A stretch of DNA of 64,000 bases from Fluctibacter corallii (GCF_025751585.1 NZ_JAOWKX010000005.1:261423-325422); one strand, 5' to 3'; positions 9,983 through 19,188 are shown, counted from the first letter of the stretch. Translations and numbers: made by a program. Notes: generated from the sequence alone by a model not told the origin.

Positions 9983-11482
9983 ATGACAACAGAAATTAAA
10001 GTACCGGTATTGCCAGAATCTGTTGCAGACGCCACCATTGCAACATGGCACGTGAAAGAAGGCGACTCTGTAAGCCGAGACCAAAATATTGTCGATATTG
10101 AGACAGATAAAGTGGTACTAGAAGTGGTTGCACCAGAAGACGGTGTAATTGGAAAAATCATGCATGCTGAGGGTGATACTGTCCTTGGTGAGCAAGTTAT
10201 CGCACAAATGGAGCAAGGTGGAGCCGCACAAAGTCAAGCAAGTGCTGCACCGGCTTCTGAATCAAGTCAAGAATCAAGTTCTGAGGGTAAAGAATCAGTG
10301 GAAATCAAAGTTCCAGTACTGCCTGAATCAGTGGCAGACGCAACCATTGCTACTTGGCATGCACAGCCAGGTGAACAAGTATCTCGTGACCAGAATCTGG
10401 TAGATATTGAAACAGATAAAGTGGTACTGGAAGTCGTCGCTCCAGCAGACGGTTCATTAAGCGAAATTCTTGCGCCAGAAGGCGAAACTGTCACTGCGGA
10501 GCAGGTGATTGCGCAATTTACTGCGGGTGCATCGGCAGGCGCAGCTGCAAGCTCTGGTAGCAGCAATGAGCAAAAGCAAGATGCAGAGCCGGAAGAAAGT
10601 GACGCGCTTAGCCCATCGGTTAGACGTTTACTTGCTGAAAAGGGCATAGAGGCTAGCAAGATTAAGGGCACTGGAAAAGGTGGCCGCATCACTAAAGAAG
10701 ACGTTGAAAAGCATCTTAAATCGGGTGATCAGAAACCAGCAGCGGCAGCAGCGAAAGAAGACGCAGCAGCGCCTGCGGGCGAGCGCACTGAAAAACGTGT
10801 TCCAATGACGCGTCTTCGTAAAACAATCGCAAACCGTTTGTTAGATGCTAAGAATTCGACTGCGATGTTAACGACGTTCAATGAAGTTAACATGAAGCCG
10901 ATTATGGACTTGCGTAAGCAGTACCAAGAAGGGTTTGAAAAACGTCACGGTATTCGTCTTGGCTTTATGTCATTCTACGTGAAGGCGGTAACGGAAGCGC
11001 TTAAACGTTTCCCTGAAGTAAATGCATCAATTGACGGTGACGACATTGTTTACCACAATTACTTTGATATTTCGATTGCGGTTTCTACGCCACGTGGTTT
11101 GGTAACACCTGTATTGCGTGACTGTGATGCTTTGGGCATGGCAGGCGTAGAAAAGGGCATTAAAGATCTTGCAGTTAAGGGTCGTGACGGTAAATTGTCG
11201 ATGGACGACTTGCAAGGTGGTAACTTTACCATTACCAATGGTGGTGTTTTCGGTTCATTGATGTCTACGCCGATTATTAACCCACCTCAAAGTGCAATTC
11301 TAGGTATGCACAAGATTCAAGATCGTCCAATGGCGGTTGACGGTAAAGTCGAAATCCTTCCAATGATGTACTTGGCATTATCGTATGACCATAGAATTAT
11401 CGATGGAAAAGAATCAGTAGGCTTTTTGGTTACTGTGAAAGAGATGTTAGAAGATCCAACACGTCTATTGTTGGATGTTTAG
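9983..11482 (+). CDS. sucB: Dihydrolipoamide succinyltransferase (E2) with two lipoyl domains
   Basis: A 499-residue E2 core of the 2-oxoglutarate dehydrogenase complex. It carries two tandem lipoyl domains, each with the lipoyl-lysine motif [10 protein letters not shown] (about residues 41-50 and 142-151), separated by Ala/Ser/Glu-rich linkers. These are followed by a peripheral-subunit-binding domain ([13 protein letters not shown]) and the catalytic acyltransferase domain ending in [15 protein letters not shown], with the active-site His and Asp. E. coli SucB has one lipoyl domain and about 405 residues; the duplication accounts for the extra length. The two domains are also very similar at the DNA level, which points to duplication within the gene. 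Confidence 0.97.
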   Translation: MTTEIKVPVLPESVADATIATWHVKEGDSVSRDQNIVDIETDKVVLEVVAPEDGVIGKIMHAEGDTVLGEQVIAQMEQGGAAQSQASAAPASESSQESSSEGKESVEIKVPVLPESVADATIATWHAQPGEQVSRDQNLVDIETDKVVLEVVAPADGSLSEILAPEGETVTAEQVIAQFTAGASAGAAASSGSSNEQKQDAEPEESDALSPSVRRLLAEKGIEASKIKGTGKGGRITKEDVEKHLKSGDQKPAAAAAKEDAAAPAGERTEKRVPMTRLRKTIANRLLDAKNSTAMLTTFNEVNMKPIMDLRKQYQEGFEKRHGIRLGFMSFYVKAVTEALKRFPEVNASIDGDDIVYHNYFDISIAVSTPRGLVTPVLRDCDALGMAGVEKGIKDLAVKGRDGKLSMDDLQGGNFTITNGGVFGSLMSTPIINPPQSAILGMHKIQDRPMAVDGKVEILPMMYLALSYDHRIIDGKESVGFLVTVKEMLEDPTRLLLDV

Positions 11483-11490
11483 TAACGTTG

Positions 11491-11516
11491 ACAGGTGAAA
11501 TATTCGTTTCACCTGT
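11491..11516. promoter_or_regulatory. Perfect inverted repeat after sucB
   Basis: A ten-base perfect stem (ACAGGTGAAA / TTTCACCTGT) with a six-base loop lies nine bases after the sucB stop. There is no T-run, so it is more likely an mRNA-stabilising or processing hairpin, or an operator, than an intrinsic terminator. Confidence 0.45.
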
Positions 11517-11536
11517 ATCATTGCCGGTGTTTGGCC

Positions 11537-11581
11537 TATAATGCCGGCACCTGAAATCAAGCTGCGATTTTCGCGGCTTTT
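11537..11581 (+). promoter_or_regulatory. Candidate sucC promoter -10 and leader hairpin
   Basis: A consensus TATAAT lies at 11537-11542, though its -35 is weak, flanked by TGCCGG...CCGGCA arms. It is followed by a nine-pair stem (AAGCTGCGA / TCGCGGCTT) at 11559-11580 and a short TTT-G-TCTT tract before sucC. This may allow sucCD to be transcribed separately and be attenuated. It is a pattern-level inference. Confidence 0.35.
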
Positions 11582-11608
11582 GTCTTAAAAAAAACGGATA
11601 GAAACACC

Positions 11609-12775
11609 ATGAATTTGCATGAATATCAAGGTAAGCAGTTATTCAAAGAATATGGCCTACCTGTTTCTGAAGGTTATGCTGCAGATACGCCACAAGCGGC
11701 TGTAGAAGCTGCTGATCGTATTGGCGGCAGCGAATGGGTTATTAAATGTCAGGTTCACGCTGGCGGACGCGGTAAAGCGGGCGGCGTAAAACTGGTAAAA
11801 ACCAAAGATGAAATCAAGCAATTTGCGCAACATTGGTTGGGCAAGAACCTGGTTACCTATCAAACAGACGAAAACGGTCAACCCGTTAGCAAGATTTTGG
11901 TAGAGTCATGCACAGACATCGACAGCGAACTATATTTAGGTGCTGTAGTTGATAGAACAACACGCCGTGTTGTTTTCATGGCATCGACGGAAGGTGGCGT
12001 AGAAATTGAGACAGTTGCAGAGGAAACACCTGAAAAGATTCTTAAAGCACCTATCGATCCAATTGTAGGCCCTCAGCCTTACCAAGCGCGTGAAATGGCG
12101 TTTAAATTAGGCCTAGAAGGTAATCAAGTTAAGCAATTCGTTAAGATTTTCATGGGTCTAGCGAAAATGTTTGAAGACTTGGATGTTGCACTTATCGAAA
12201 TTAACCCATTGGTGATTAAAACTGATGGCGATCTACACTGCCTAGATGCAAAAGTAGGTATTGATAGCAACGCACTTTATCGCCAACCTAAGTTGCAAGA
12301 CATGCACGATCCTTCACAGGAAGATGCACGCGAAGCACAAGCGGCTAAGTGGGAGCTTAACTACGTGGCACTAGACGGCAACGTAGGCTGCATGGTTAAC
12401 GGTGCAGGTTTGGCAATGGGCACAATGGACATTGTAAACCTTCACGGTGGAAAGCCTGCCAACTTCCTAGATGTAGGTGGTGGTGCGACTAAAGAGCGTG
12501 TTGCTGAAGCATTCAAAATCATTTTGTCTGACGACAATGTAAAAGCGGTTCTAGTAAACATTTTCGGTGGTATCGTACGTTGCGATATGATTGCTGAAGG
12601 TATTATTGGTGCAGTTAAAGAAGTCGGCGTAAATGTACCTGTAGTGGTTCGACTAGAAGGTACAAATGCAGACCTAGGCCGTGACGTATTGGCGAATTCA
12701 GGCCTCGATATCATTGCTGCTGAATCGCTAACTGATGCAGCGCAAAAAGTTGTTGCAGCAGCGGAGGGCAAATAA
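11609..12775 (+). CDS. sucC: Succinate-CoA ligase, beta subunit
   Basis: A 388-residue ATP-grasp subunit that converts succinyl-CoA to succinate with substrate-level phosphorylation. It starts [12 protein letters not shown], has the nucleotide-binding [14 protein letters not shown] block, the IEINPLV and [10 protein letters not shown] metal-binding segments, and the C-terminal [11 protein letters not shown] and VRLEGTN motifs. The length is identical to E. coli SucC (388). The final A of its stop codon is shared with the ATG of sucD (TAATG), so the two are coupled. Confidence 0.98.
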   Translation: MNLHEYQGKQLFKEYGLPVSEGYAADTPQAAVEAADRIGGSEWVIKCQVHAGGRGKAGGVKLVKTKDEIKQFAQHWLGKNLVTYQTDENGQPVSKILVESCTDIDSELYLGAVVDRTTRRVVFMASTEGGVEIETVAEETPEKILKAPIDPIVGPQPYQAREMAFKLGLEGNQVKQFVKIFMGLAKMFEDLDVALIEINPLVIKTDGDLHCLDAKVGIDSNALYRQPKLQDMHDPSQEDAREAQAAKWELNYVALDGNVGCMVNGAGLAMGTMDIVNLHGGKPANFLDVGGGATKERVAEAFKIILSDDNVKAVLVNIFGGIVRCDMIAEGIIGAVKEVGVNVPVVVRLEGTNADLGRDVLANSGLDIIAAESLTDAAQKVVAAAEGK

Positions 12776-13647
12776 TGTCAGTTTTAATTAATAAAGACAC
12801 CAAAGTTATCTGTCAGGGTTTTACTGGCGGTCAGGGCACATTCCACTCTGAACAGGCGATTGCATACGGTACGCAAATGGTTGGTGGTGTTACACCAGGT
12901 AAAGGCGGCACTGAGCACCTTGGATTGCCAGTTTTCAACACTGTTCGCGAAGCGGTAGAAGCAACAGGCGCGACTGCATCTGTTATCTACGTGCCTGCAC
13001 CTTTCTGTAAAGATTCTATCGTTGAAGCAGCAGACGCTGGTATTGAGCTTATCGTATGTATTACTGAAGGTATTCCTACGTTAGATATGCTTTACGTTAA
13101 AGAATACGTTGAAGCGAAAGGCGTGCGTATGATCGGTCCTAACTGCCCGGGTGTAATCACACCAGGAGAGTGTAAGATTGGTATCATGCCAGGCCATATT
13201 CATAAGCCAGGTAAAGTGGGTATTGTTTCTCGCTCTGGTACACTCACGTACGAAGCGGTTAAGCAAACAACTGACGAAGGCTTCGGTCAATCTACGTGTG
13301 TAGGTATTGGTGGTGATCCTATTCCAGGTTCTAACTTCACCGATATTTTACAGATGTTCCAAGATGATCCTAAAACTGAAGCGATCGTTATGATTGGTGA
13401 GATTGGTGGTACAGCAGAGGAAGAAGCTGCTGAATTCATCAAAGCTAACGTTACTAAACCTGTTGTTTCTTATATTGCAGGGGTAACTGCACCTCCAGGT
13501 AAGCGTATGGGCCACGCGGGTGCCATTATTGCTGGCGGTAAAGGGACAGCTGACGATAAATTTAAAGCGTTAGAAGCTGCGGGCGTGAAAACAGTACGTT
13601 CTTTGGCTGACATTGGTAAAGCACTACGCGAAGTGACGGGCTGGTAA
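12775..13647 (+). CDS. sucD: Succinate-CoA ligase, alpha subunit
   Basis: A 290-residue CoA-binding subunit with the phosphohistidine in [10 protein letters not shown]. The CoA-binding Rossmann fold begins at [16 protein letters not shown], and [20 protein letters not shown] and GIGGDPIPG are the typical blocks. The length matches E. coli SucD (289). It is the last gene of the TCA locus, before a strong bidirectional terminator. Confidence 0.98.
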   Translation: MSVLINKDTKVICQGFTGGQGTFHSEQAIAYGTQMVGGVTPGKGGTEHLGLPVFNTVREAVEATGATASVIYVPAPFCKDSIVEAADAGIELIVCITEGIPTLDMLYVKEYVEAKGVRMIGPNCPGVITPGECKIGIMPGHIHKPGKVGIVSRSGTLTYEAVKQTTDEGFGQSTCVGIGGDPIPGSNFTDILQMFQDDPKTEAIVMIGEIGGTAEEEAAEFIKANVTKPVVSYIAGVTAPPGKRMGHAGAIIAGGKGTADDKFKALEAAGVKTVRSLADIGKALREVTGW

Positions 13648-13674
13648 TCAGCGCTATTACTTTGATCTGAATAG

Positions 13675-13709
13675 TAAAAAACCGCAGCTGACATGCTGCG
13701 GTTTTTTTA
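13675..13709. terminator. Bidirectional terminator between sucD and the minus-strand operon
   Basis: The stem CCGCAGC / GCTGCGG is flanked by A-runs on the left and T-runs on the right, so it can end transcripts from both directions. It therefore marks the 3' ends of sucABCD and of the convergent flagellar-type operon. Confidence 0.85.
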
Positions 13710-13791
13710 TTTTAAACCTACTATGTTGAGCTCAGCGCTCTGCCGATATTTACTTTAAGTCTTAAGGCTTCGCTCTCGACATGCATACTCT

Positions 13792-14487
13792 CTATTTATA
13801 CTGAACTTGGCTTTTGGCATCTTCATAGTATTGAGAGTACCCTTTCTGATTAATTTTCTGATGCTCTAGCAAAAGACCGTCAAGCATCGGTGCCACTCTC
13901 GCTCTAAAGGTGCCTTTTTTTCCTTCACCTTGTTTGAGTTGACGAATATGAGCTTCTGCGCTTGGAGAGCCAGAAAGTACTAGCCCCAGCAATGCATATT
14001 TACTTAAATTGTCATTTCTATCTTGTCGGGATTTAAATGATGAGCGTGTTGTAGCAACTTGCTTATCTTCCCAGTAAGTCGGAGAGAGCGCGGAAACAAG
14101 ATAAGCTTCTACACGTTTGTTTTTTGTGTGATTGGCCAAGTATCCCATGCTAAAAATGGCAGTGGTTTTCGCTCTGTAATGTTCGTCTCCATAATCACCC
14201 ATTTTATCCTGTTCAATAAAGGTTTTAAGGGCGTCGAATGAGTGTATATCGCCAATCATGCCCAGCAAAGACGCAATGTTTCCCCAAGATTCACTGTACG
14301 TGGGGTCTTTCAGCATCGCCTCAAGTTGACGTGCATCTTTAACACCGTAGTTTTTTGATGCGCTGTAAGGTACACCTTCAAAAAAGTGTTGTTGAACAAA
14401 GTCTTGAACGGGTAGTGAATGAGTAGCAAATGCCGTAGAACAAAATAGGCCCGTTAACAAGGCCAGCGTTGAGGGTAATTTTTTCAT
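13792..14487 (-). CDS. Secreted HEAT-like repeat protein of unknown function
   Basis: A 231-residue protein with a clear Sec signal peptide (MKKLPSTLALLTGLFCSTAFA, cleavage before THS). The mature part has alpha-helical repeats of the HEAT/armadillo kind: ARQLEAMLKD, SLLGMIGDIHSFDALKTFI, TTAIFSMGYLANH and LLGLVLSGSPSAEAHIRQL. It is probably periplasmic or extracellular and scaffold-like. It is the last gene of the minus-strand block, 27 bases after the metzincin gene, and may be co-transcribed with it and with the flagellar-type operon. No enzymatic motif is seen. Confidence 0.75.
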   Translation of the reverse strand: MKKLPSTLALLTGLFCSTAFATHSLPVQDFVQQHFFEGVPYSASKNYGVKDARQLEAMLKDPTYSESWGNIASLLGMIGDIHSFDALKTFIEQDKMGDYGDEHYRAKTTAIFSMGYLANHTKNKRVEAYLVSALSPTYWEDKQVATTRSSFKSRQDRNDNLSKYALLGLVLSGSPSAEAHIRQLKQGEGKKGTFRARVAPMLDGLLLEHQKINQKGYSQYYEDAKSQVQYK

Positions 14488-14514
14488 GTTGAATATCCTT
14501 TTGGTGAGCCATTG

Positions 14515-15348
14515 TTAGTTATTTCTGAACGCGTTACATTCGCTCACATTTAGATGGTGACGATGCCCAATACTTGGGTACATAACGGCATTGGTGTCTG
14601 AATCGCGGTGTGATAATCCAACATTATGTCCTTTCTCGTGTGCCCAGAGTACATCTTCATTGCTTGAACGTCTGACTACTGCGATACGTTTGCCTGGCTT
14701 TGAACCGCAACCAATAATATTGGGTTTGAGGCCACCACAATAATTGATTTCAGACACCACATTGACGCCATCAGGCAATTTGTTAAATTCCGAATCGCTG
14801 TCGATAGAACCATCGTGATTTAAAAGCAAGCTAACATTCCCATTTCGTTTCATCTTGGTGTTGCAAGCGGTGTCTCCATAACCGTCATAGCTTTTTATAA
14901 GCGCAGATGCATTAGATAATATAGTATCGACTTCAGCATTGGTTATTGATACGTCAGGATGGCGACGTACGTCGAGATAATGTGTACGTGTTGGCTCTAT
15001 ATAAAACTTAACGTAAAGGGAGTCTGACGCTTTGCCATCACTTACAGTGATTAGAATCATTTCTTCACCCGCTTGGTTTGAGTATGGCGTATAAGTAAAT
15101 CCACCTCCTGACCAATGTCTCAGCGTCCCTTTTTTAAGATAAGGATGTTGTGTAAAGCTCCACGTTAAATAGTCACCGTCAGCGTCGTTTGCACGCAGGG
15201 TAAACGTTATTGGGTCGCCTTGAAATATGAACAGGTTAAAAGGGTCGGGGCTGGTAAACTGTGGCGGGGAATTCGCATATGAATTCCCTGATACAAATAA
15301 GCTAGATAGTAACGTGGCTACATAGCCAGCGAGTTTTATTTTCTTCAT
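14515..15348 (-). CDS. Secreted metzincin-type zinc metalloprotease with N-terminal Ig/cadherin-like domain
   Basis: A 277-residue protein. The ATG at 15348 is preferred over one 48 bases upstream because it has AAGGTG in front and opens a proper Sec signal peptide (MKKIKLAGYV... cleaved after NSYA). Residues about 26-118 resemble a bacterial Ig/cadherin-like domain (FTLRANDADGDYLTWSF, ITVSDG). The C-terminal part holds the complete metzincin motif HEKGHNVGLSH at residues about 237-247, with three zinc histidines and the catalytic glutamate, followed by a Met-turn (NAVMYPS, Met about 256). The short catalytic domain (about 150 residues) resembles matrixin or archaemetzincin-sized enzymes. No propeptide cysteine switch is evident. 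It lies 65 bases after the TPR gene and may be part of the flagellar-type operon. The substrate is unknown. Confidence 0.8.
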   Translation of the reverse strand: MKKIKLAGYVATLLSSLFVSGNSYANSPPQFTSPDPFNLFIFQGDPITFTLRANDADGDYLTWSFTQHPYLKKGTLRHWSGGGFTYTPYSNQAGEEMILITVSDGKASDSLYVKFYIEPTRTHYLDVRRHPDVSITNAEVDTILSNASALIKSYDGYGDTACNTKMKRNGNVSLLLNHDGSIDSDSEFNKLPDGVNVVSEINYCGGLKPNIIGCGSKPGKRIAVVRRSSNEDVLWAHEKGHNVGLSHRDSDTNAVMYPSIGHRHHLNVSECNAFRNN

Positions 15349-15413
15349 CCTTCTATCACCTTGTGCTGGTTTTAATAACGTGTGTTCCCTCGACAACCTA
15401 TTCCGATTTGGCT

Positions 15414-15965
15414 TTATTTATACATTTTGTTTAGCAAAGTTTGTTGTAGGTTGTCTGTTGTTGTTTCTTTAACTGCATTTTCCTCTGATCGAGGTATTCC
15501 GGCTAAAACGTTGTTTAACTTACTCACGATACCGCTCAACAAGGAGGCATCATCTTTCACTGCTACGGTGGCGTGAGAGAGATGCTGGCGCATTGCCTCA
15601 ATATCACCCCGAACAAACGCCAACAAGGTATGAGCGATGTGGGATATGGTGGTTTCATTTTCCTGCCACAATAAGTATGCCGCTAACAAATATTGAATTT
15701 GTTTGTATTCTCCCAACGAGAAGTGCAATAGTGCCAATTGTATCCTTGCCAGTTCGTTGTCAGGATAGTGGTCCAATAGGCGGTAAAAGCGGTCTTTCGC
15801 TAATTGGTTTTCGCCAGTATCTGCAAATAGCGAGGCAGACAACAGTAGAAGGCCTTCGTCATTTGGGTGTTGTTCTAAAAGTACTTCAGTTTCAGCACTT
15901 CCTTGTGCACTTGGTAGAACGGAAATCTTTTCAATCAGTTTGTGTATTTGTACTTGGGAATCCAT
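15414..15965 (-). CDS. Small TPR protein, last gene tightly packed in the flagellar-type operon
   Basis: A 183-residue soluble protein without a signal peptide. Helical repeats match TPR spacing: LLLLSASLFADTGENQLAKDRFYRLLDHYPDN, then ELARIQLALLHFSLGEYKQIQYLLAAYL. The gene begins 12 bases after fliP. Small TPR proteins of this size in type III systems are often class II chaperones (SycD/LcrH/IpgC, about 165 residues). By position this could be a substrate chaperone or adaptor of the export apparatus, but sequence identity to SycD is not evident by eye. The alternative is a generic scaffold protein. Confidence 0.7.
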   Translation of the reverse strand: MDSQVQIHKLIEKISVLPSAQGSAETEVLLEQHPNDEGLLLLSASLFADTGENQLAKDRFYRLLDHYPDNELARIQLALLHFSLGEYKQIQYLLAAYLLWQENETTISHIAHTLLAFVRGDIEAMRQHLSHATVAVKDDASLLSGIVSKLNNVLAGIPRSEENAVKETTTDNLQQTLLNKMYK

Positions 15966-15977
15966 TGTGTATACCTT

Positions 15978-16664
15978 TTAACTAAAACTTTGAACTAATG
16001 AACCTGCAATTAGCGTCCAGCCATCGATCATAACGAACACCATTATCTTCAACGGAAGAGAAACGGTGATTGGTGGTACCATAATCATGCCTAACGCCAT
16101 TAAACAACTGGCAACCACTAGATCGATTAACAAGAAAGGGAGAAAAACCATGAATGCCATTTTGAAAGCCAGATTAAGTTCACTCAACATGAAGGCAGGC
16201 ACTAAATGAGTCAGCTCTACCTCCTCAGGTGTGGCGGGTGGCGGTGCATTTACCATTTCTAATACACGATAAAAGTGCGACTCATGTGTTTGCGCTAACA
16301 TGAAGGTTTTTAATGGCTGAATTGCATTAGCGATGGCTTCTCCAAAGCCGATTTCTTGCGCGAAAAAGGGGGTGACCGCAGATAAATTAATTTGAGCGAA
16401 AACACCATGCATGGCAAAAATCGTTAAGAATAGTGTTAAGGCAATGAGGACACTGTTAGGCGGCGTTTGTTGCAATCCAAGGGCTTGCCTTAGAATAGAG
16501 AGCACGATGATAATCCGAGTAAATGCGGTCATGGCAATCACTAATAACGGGATAAAGGTCAGGCTGGCAATGCTGACGATAACACGTAGTTCTGGTGACA
16601 AACTGTCTAACCAGCCCGTTTCTGTCAACAGTGCGGTAAATGGCTGAGAGGTACTACTACTCAT
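15978..16664 (-). CDS. fliP: Flagellar-type export gate protein FliP
   Basis: A 228-residue inner-membrane export gate subunit. The hallmark core is present: FIPLLVIAMTAFTRIIIVLSILRQALG, the PPNSVLIALTLFLT segment, and the C-terminal FKMAFMVFLPFLLIDLVVASCLMALGMIMVPP, which forms the gate with FliQ and FliR. Unlike E. coli FliP there is no obvious cleavable signal peptide; the N-terminus is polar and Ser/Thr-rich. It lies 11 bases after fliO. Confidence 0.95.
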   Translation of the reverse strand: MSSSTSQPFTALLTETGWLDSLSPELRVIVSIASLTFIPLLVIAMTAFTRIIIVLSILRQALGLQQTPPNSVLIALTLFLTIFAMHGVFAQINLSAVTPFFAQEIGFGEAIANAIQPLKTFMLAQTHESHFYRVLEMVNAPPPATPEEVELTHLVPAFMLSELNLAFKMAFMVFLPFLLIDLVVASCLMALGMIMVPPITVSLPLKIMVFVMIDGWTLIAGSLVQSFS

Positions 16665-16675
16665 TATTATTGTTC

Positions 16676-17008
16676 CTACTGAGTACTGCTGGTTGGCTTC
16701 ACGGGTTCTTCAGTTAGCGTCGTGATGCCGCGAGGCGACTCATACAGTGTGTAACGCGTTCCTTTGGCTTCAACCACCACGAGATAGCAATGAGATCCTA
16801 ATGGAAAACGCTGATGTTTATAACTTTGGTGCTTAGATGTATGGCTTCGCTTATGGAGCAATACCCAGACTACGAGAAGCACAATACAAATAACGATTAG
16901 CATGAGCCAAGAACCGGAAGAAAATGCGTCTGCAGTTTTTAATCCGAGTTCACTACCAGAGACAACCTTTTCAGTTACATTAGCAGTTGCACTATTCGCC
17001 ACTGCCAC
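16676..17008 (-). CDS. fliO: Flagellar biosynthesis protein FliO-like
   Basis: A 110-residue protein with one central transmembrane helix (WLMLIVICIVLLVVWVLLH), a short N-terminal periplasmic part and a cytoplasmic FliO-type domain with the pattern GSHCYLVVVEAKGTRYTLYE. FliO assists assembly of the FliP ring. It starts at GTG, overlaps the end of fliN by 17 bases and precedes fliP, as in the canonical order fliM-N-O-P. Confidence 0.85.
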   Translation of the reverse strand: MAVANSATANVTEKVVSGSELGLKTADAFSSGSWLMLIVICIVLLVVWVLLHKRSHTSKHQSYKHQRFPLGSHCYLVVVEAKGTRYTLYESPRGITTLTEEPVKPTSSTQ

Positions 17009-17303
17009 AGACCTCAGTTACTTCAAGAGCGAGTTCGCCATCGACAGCCACAAGTTTACCTTTGGCAACTACAAGATGACGCCATTTGAGCTCAAATTCT
17101 TCATCGGTTGCTTTACCAAGGTTAAGGATTTGGTTCTCTTTTAAGTTTTTGAGTTCTTCTATGGTGAGCTCTGTTTCGCCCAAGCTCACTGTAAGTGGCA
17201 CGCGTGTATGATTAACTATGGTGTCACTAACGTGGTTAATGACAGATTGCCCTTCAGGCAATTGATTTATGTCAGTTAATTCGAATGAAGCGATTTCAGA
17301 CAT
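16992..17303 (-). CDS. fliN: Flagellar switch/export protein FliN-like
   Basis: A 103-residue protein with one SpoA (C-ring) domain in its C-terminal two-thirds (VPLTVSLGETELTIEELKNL...ILNLGK...VVAKGKLVAVDGELALEVTEV). FliN forms the base of the C-ring and docks FliH/FliI for export. It overlaps the end of the fliM-like gene by eight bases. Confidence 0.9.
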   Translation of the reverse strand: MSEIASFELTDINQLPEGQSVINHVSDTIVNHTRVPLTVSLGETELTIEELKNLKENQILNLGKATDEEFELKWRHLVVAKGKLVAVDGELALEVTEVCGSGE

Positions 17304-17997
17304 GAGATGATCCTTTTACTACAATAACTTTTTGTTCGTTTCGTTTTGCCAAGTAGCCCTGTGCATAGGTTTCGCCATTACATACTAATGTAAATGGCTC
17401 GTCGTACTTGTGGTTAAGTGGGATGCGTTCACCCACTTTAAGTTGGCCTAATTTGTCTAGAGACATTGGTTGAGTTTGTGCTGTAACATCAAGCTTAACC
17501 TTTTGTGCATTGATAACATCTTGAGAAATATGTTTCATATTTCCAGAAAGAGTGGGCTGTGAAGCACCTTTGCGCATCGATGACACTGTAGGCTCTGGCA
17601 GCAGTATCGTGAGCGCGACGGAAGGGGTGAGTACCACGTTAATACAGCAAGAAATTTGAGTATGAACGTCTTTGCTTTCACGCCAGCCCAATGCAGAAAA
17701 TAAATCATTTCGACATTTTTCAATGAGTTGCTCGATTTTATTGGGCGCGATATTGTCTGAAGACAGTGCCTCACCGAAAATGTAACTCACCAAGGTTTGC
17801 CAATCTTGGTGCTGTAACTCTGGCGTTAATTCTTTAGGACGAGCATCTCCGAATATCCTGTTATTCCACGCGAACTCATACCGAGGCGTGCAATTGGCAA
17901 TCCATTTCATAAGCCATGGATTAAGTTTTTCCTTAATACCAGACTCTATTTTGATTTGCGCACTTCGAGACAAAGTGTTGCATTGACTCGTGCTCAC
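17296..17997 (-). CDS. fliM: Shortened FliM-like C-ring protein
   Basis: A 233-residue protein starting at GTG, two bases after the hook gene, with a SpoA domain at about residues 160-230 (VKLDVTAQTQPMSLDKLGQLKVGERIPL). Ordinary FliM has about 330 residues and an N-terminal EIDALL-type CheY-binding motif; neither the motif nor space for it exists here, because flgE ends just upstream. The middle domain, which binds FliG and CheY, is poorly conserved. Name and role rest on the SpoA domain and on the fliM-N-O-P order. HrcQ/YscQ-like C-ring proteins of injectisomes are an alternative comparison. Confidence 0.75.
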   Translation of the reverse strand: MSTSQCNTLSRSAQIKIESGIKEKLNPWLMKWIANCTPRYEFAWNNRIFGDARPKELTPELQHQDWQTLVSYIFGEALSSDNIAPNKIEQLIEKCRNDLFSALGWRESKDVHTQISCCINVVLTPSVALTILLPEPTVSSMRKGASQPTLSGNMKHISQDVINAQKVKLDVTAQTQPMSLDKLGQLKVGERIPLNHKYDEPFTLVCNGETYAQGYLAKRNEQKVIVVKGSSHV

Positions 17998-17999
17998 AG

Positions 18000-19178
18000 T
18001 TATCTGCCTCGCGTATTTTCGTAAAGTTGTTCAATCATTTGATTGGCCACGTTTAACACACGAGAACTGGCTTGATAGCCTCGTTGAATAACGAGCATAT
18101 CAGCAAACTCTTGTGACAAGTCTACGTTTGAATTTTCAACGCTCTTAGTGGCTAGCTTGCTAAATCGAAGTTCGCCCGCTCTGCCAAGTACACGACTCGC
18201 ATTGTCGCTAGCGGTAAATATCGTGCCACTATCTAGTTCTAATGACTGGATATTGTCAAAATCTGCTAGGGCAAGGGTAAGGGGGGTAAGCTCATCGCCG
18301 TTGCTATACTTCAGTTTAATCACCCCTTCATCGGTGAAACTACGATTAATCAACGTTCCTGTTGGTTTACCATCTGATTTTAAGACCGAGACGTTTGAAT
18401 CAGTGCCTGTTGAATTGGTGTGTGTAACACCAGAAAAGTCACCCAGTTGACCAATTTTCACTTCAACCGGCGTGTCGTTACCACTGCTATCGGCCAAGTC
18501 GAATGTAAATGTGCCTTGCCCAGCAGACGGCGTGCCGTCAGGACCAAATAATAGTGACTCTGTGTGGATGACGTTTCCATTGTCGTTGAGTACCTCAACC
18601 CGCCAGCGATTAGGTATAATCGCTTTTTCATTGGTAAAGCGAATGCTGACATCAACGTCTTCCCCAAGACTGTTTATCAAAGTGGCATTAGGGATCTGGT
18701 AAGTATCATCATCTGGTGACAAGTTTCCTGTCAGGCTTATTGATGTACTTGCTGTTGGTTTGATAGCCTGATAGTTACTTAAATTAATTTCTTGAAGCTT
18801 ACCTTCGTCATCAATACCAGCTACTTTGAATCCGGTTATTGTGTCGATTAGCACATTATCTTGGTTAAAATCGAACTTACCCGAGCGCGTATAATAGGTG
18901 TTATTGTCATCCATAAGAACAAAAAAACCATTTCCTGTTAATGCCACATCAAACTCGTTACCAGTTTGACGAATATCACCAACAGAAAAGCGATGACCTT
19001 GCCCGGATATTTCCGCACCCAGACCTGATTGTCCTTGCTCTCCACCAATCGCTTTGAAAAAACTTTCTGTGCCTCGGTACCCCGGCGTGTTCATGTTGGC
19101 TATATTATTACTCACAGTGTCTAAGCTTTGTGAGTATGTATTTAGTCCTGCCAATCCAGTAAAAAATGCTTGTAACAT
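18000..19178 (-). CDS. flgE: Flagellar hook protein FlgE
   Basis: A 392-residue axial protein. The N-terminal rod/hook helix motif is present (TGLAGLNTYSQSLDTVSNNIANMNTPGYRG), followed by a hook D1/D2 region (GNGFFVLMD, YYTRSGKFDFNQDN) and the C-terminal helix SQEFADMLVIQRGYQASSRVL. The length is near that of E. coli FlgE (402). It assembles the hook by export through the central channel. No flgK or flgL follows it, which is unusual. Confidence 0.95.
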   Translation of the reverse strand: MLQAFFTGLAGLNTYSQSLDTVSNNIANMNTPGYRGTESFFKAIGGEQGQSGLGAEISGQGHRFSVGDIRQTGNEFDVALTGNGFFVLMDDNNTYYTRSGKFDFNQDNVLIDTITGFKVAGIDDEGKLQEINLSNYQAIKPTASTSISLTGNLSPDDDTYQIPNATLINSLGEDVDVSIRFTNEKAIIPNRWRVEVLNDNGNVIHTESLLFGPDGTPSAGQGTFTFDLADSSGNDTPVEVKIGQLGDFSGVTHTNSTGTDSNVSVLKSDGKPTGTLINRSFTDEGVIKLKYSNGDELTPLTLALADFDNIQSLELDSGTIFTASDNASRVLGRAGELRFSKLATKSVENSNVDLSQEFADMLVIQRGYQASSRVLNVANQMIEQLYENTRGR

Positions 19179-19188
19179 AATCTTGTCC

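Noticed and set aside
10267..10692. 141-codon minus-strand frame inside sucB
   Set aside because: It is opposite the lipoyl domains and Ala-rich linker; composition explains the open frame.
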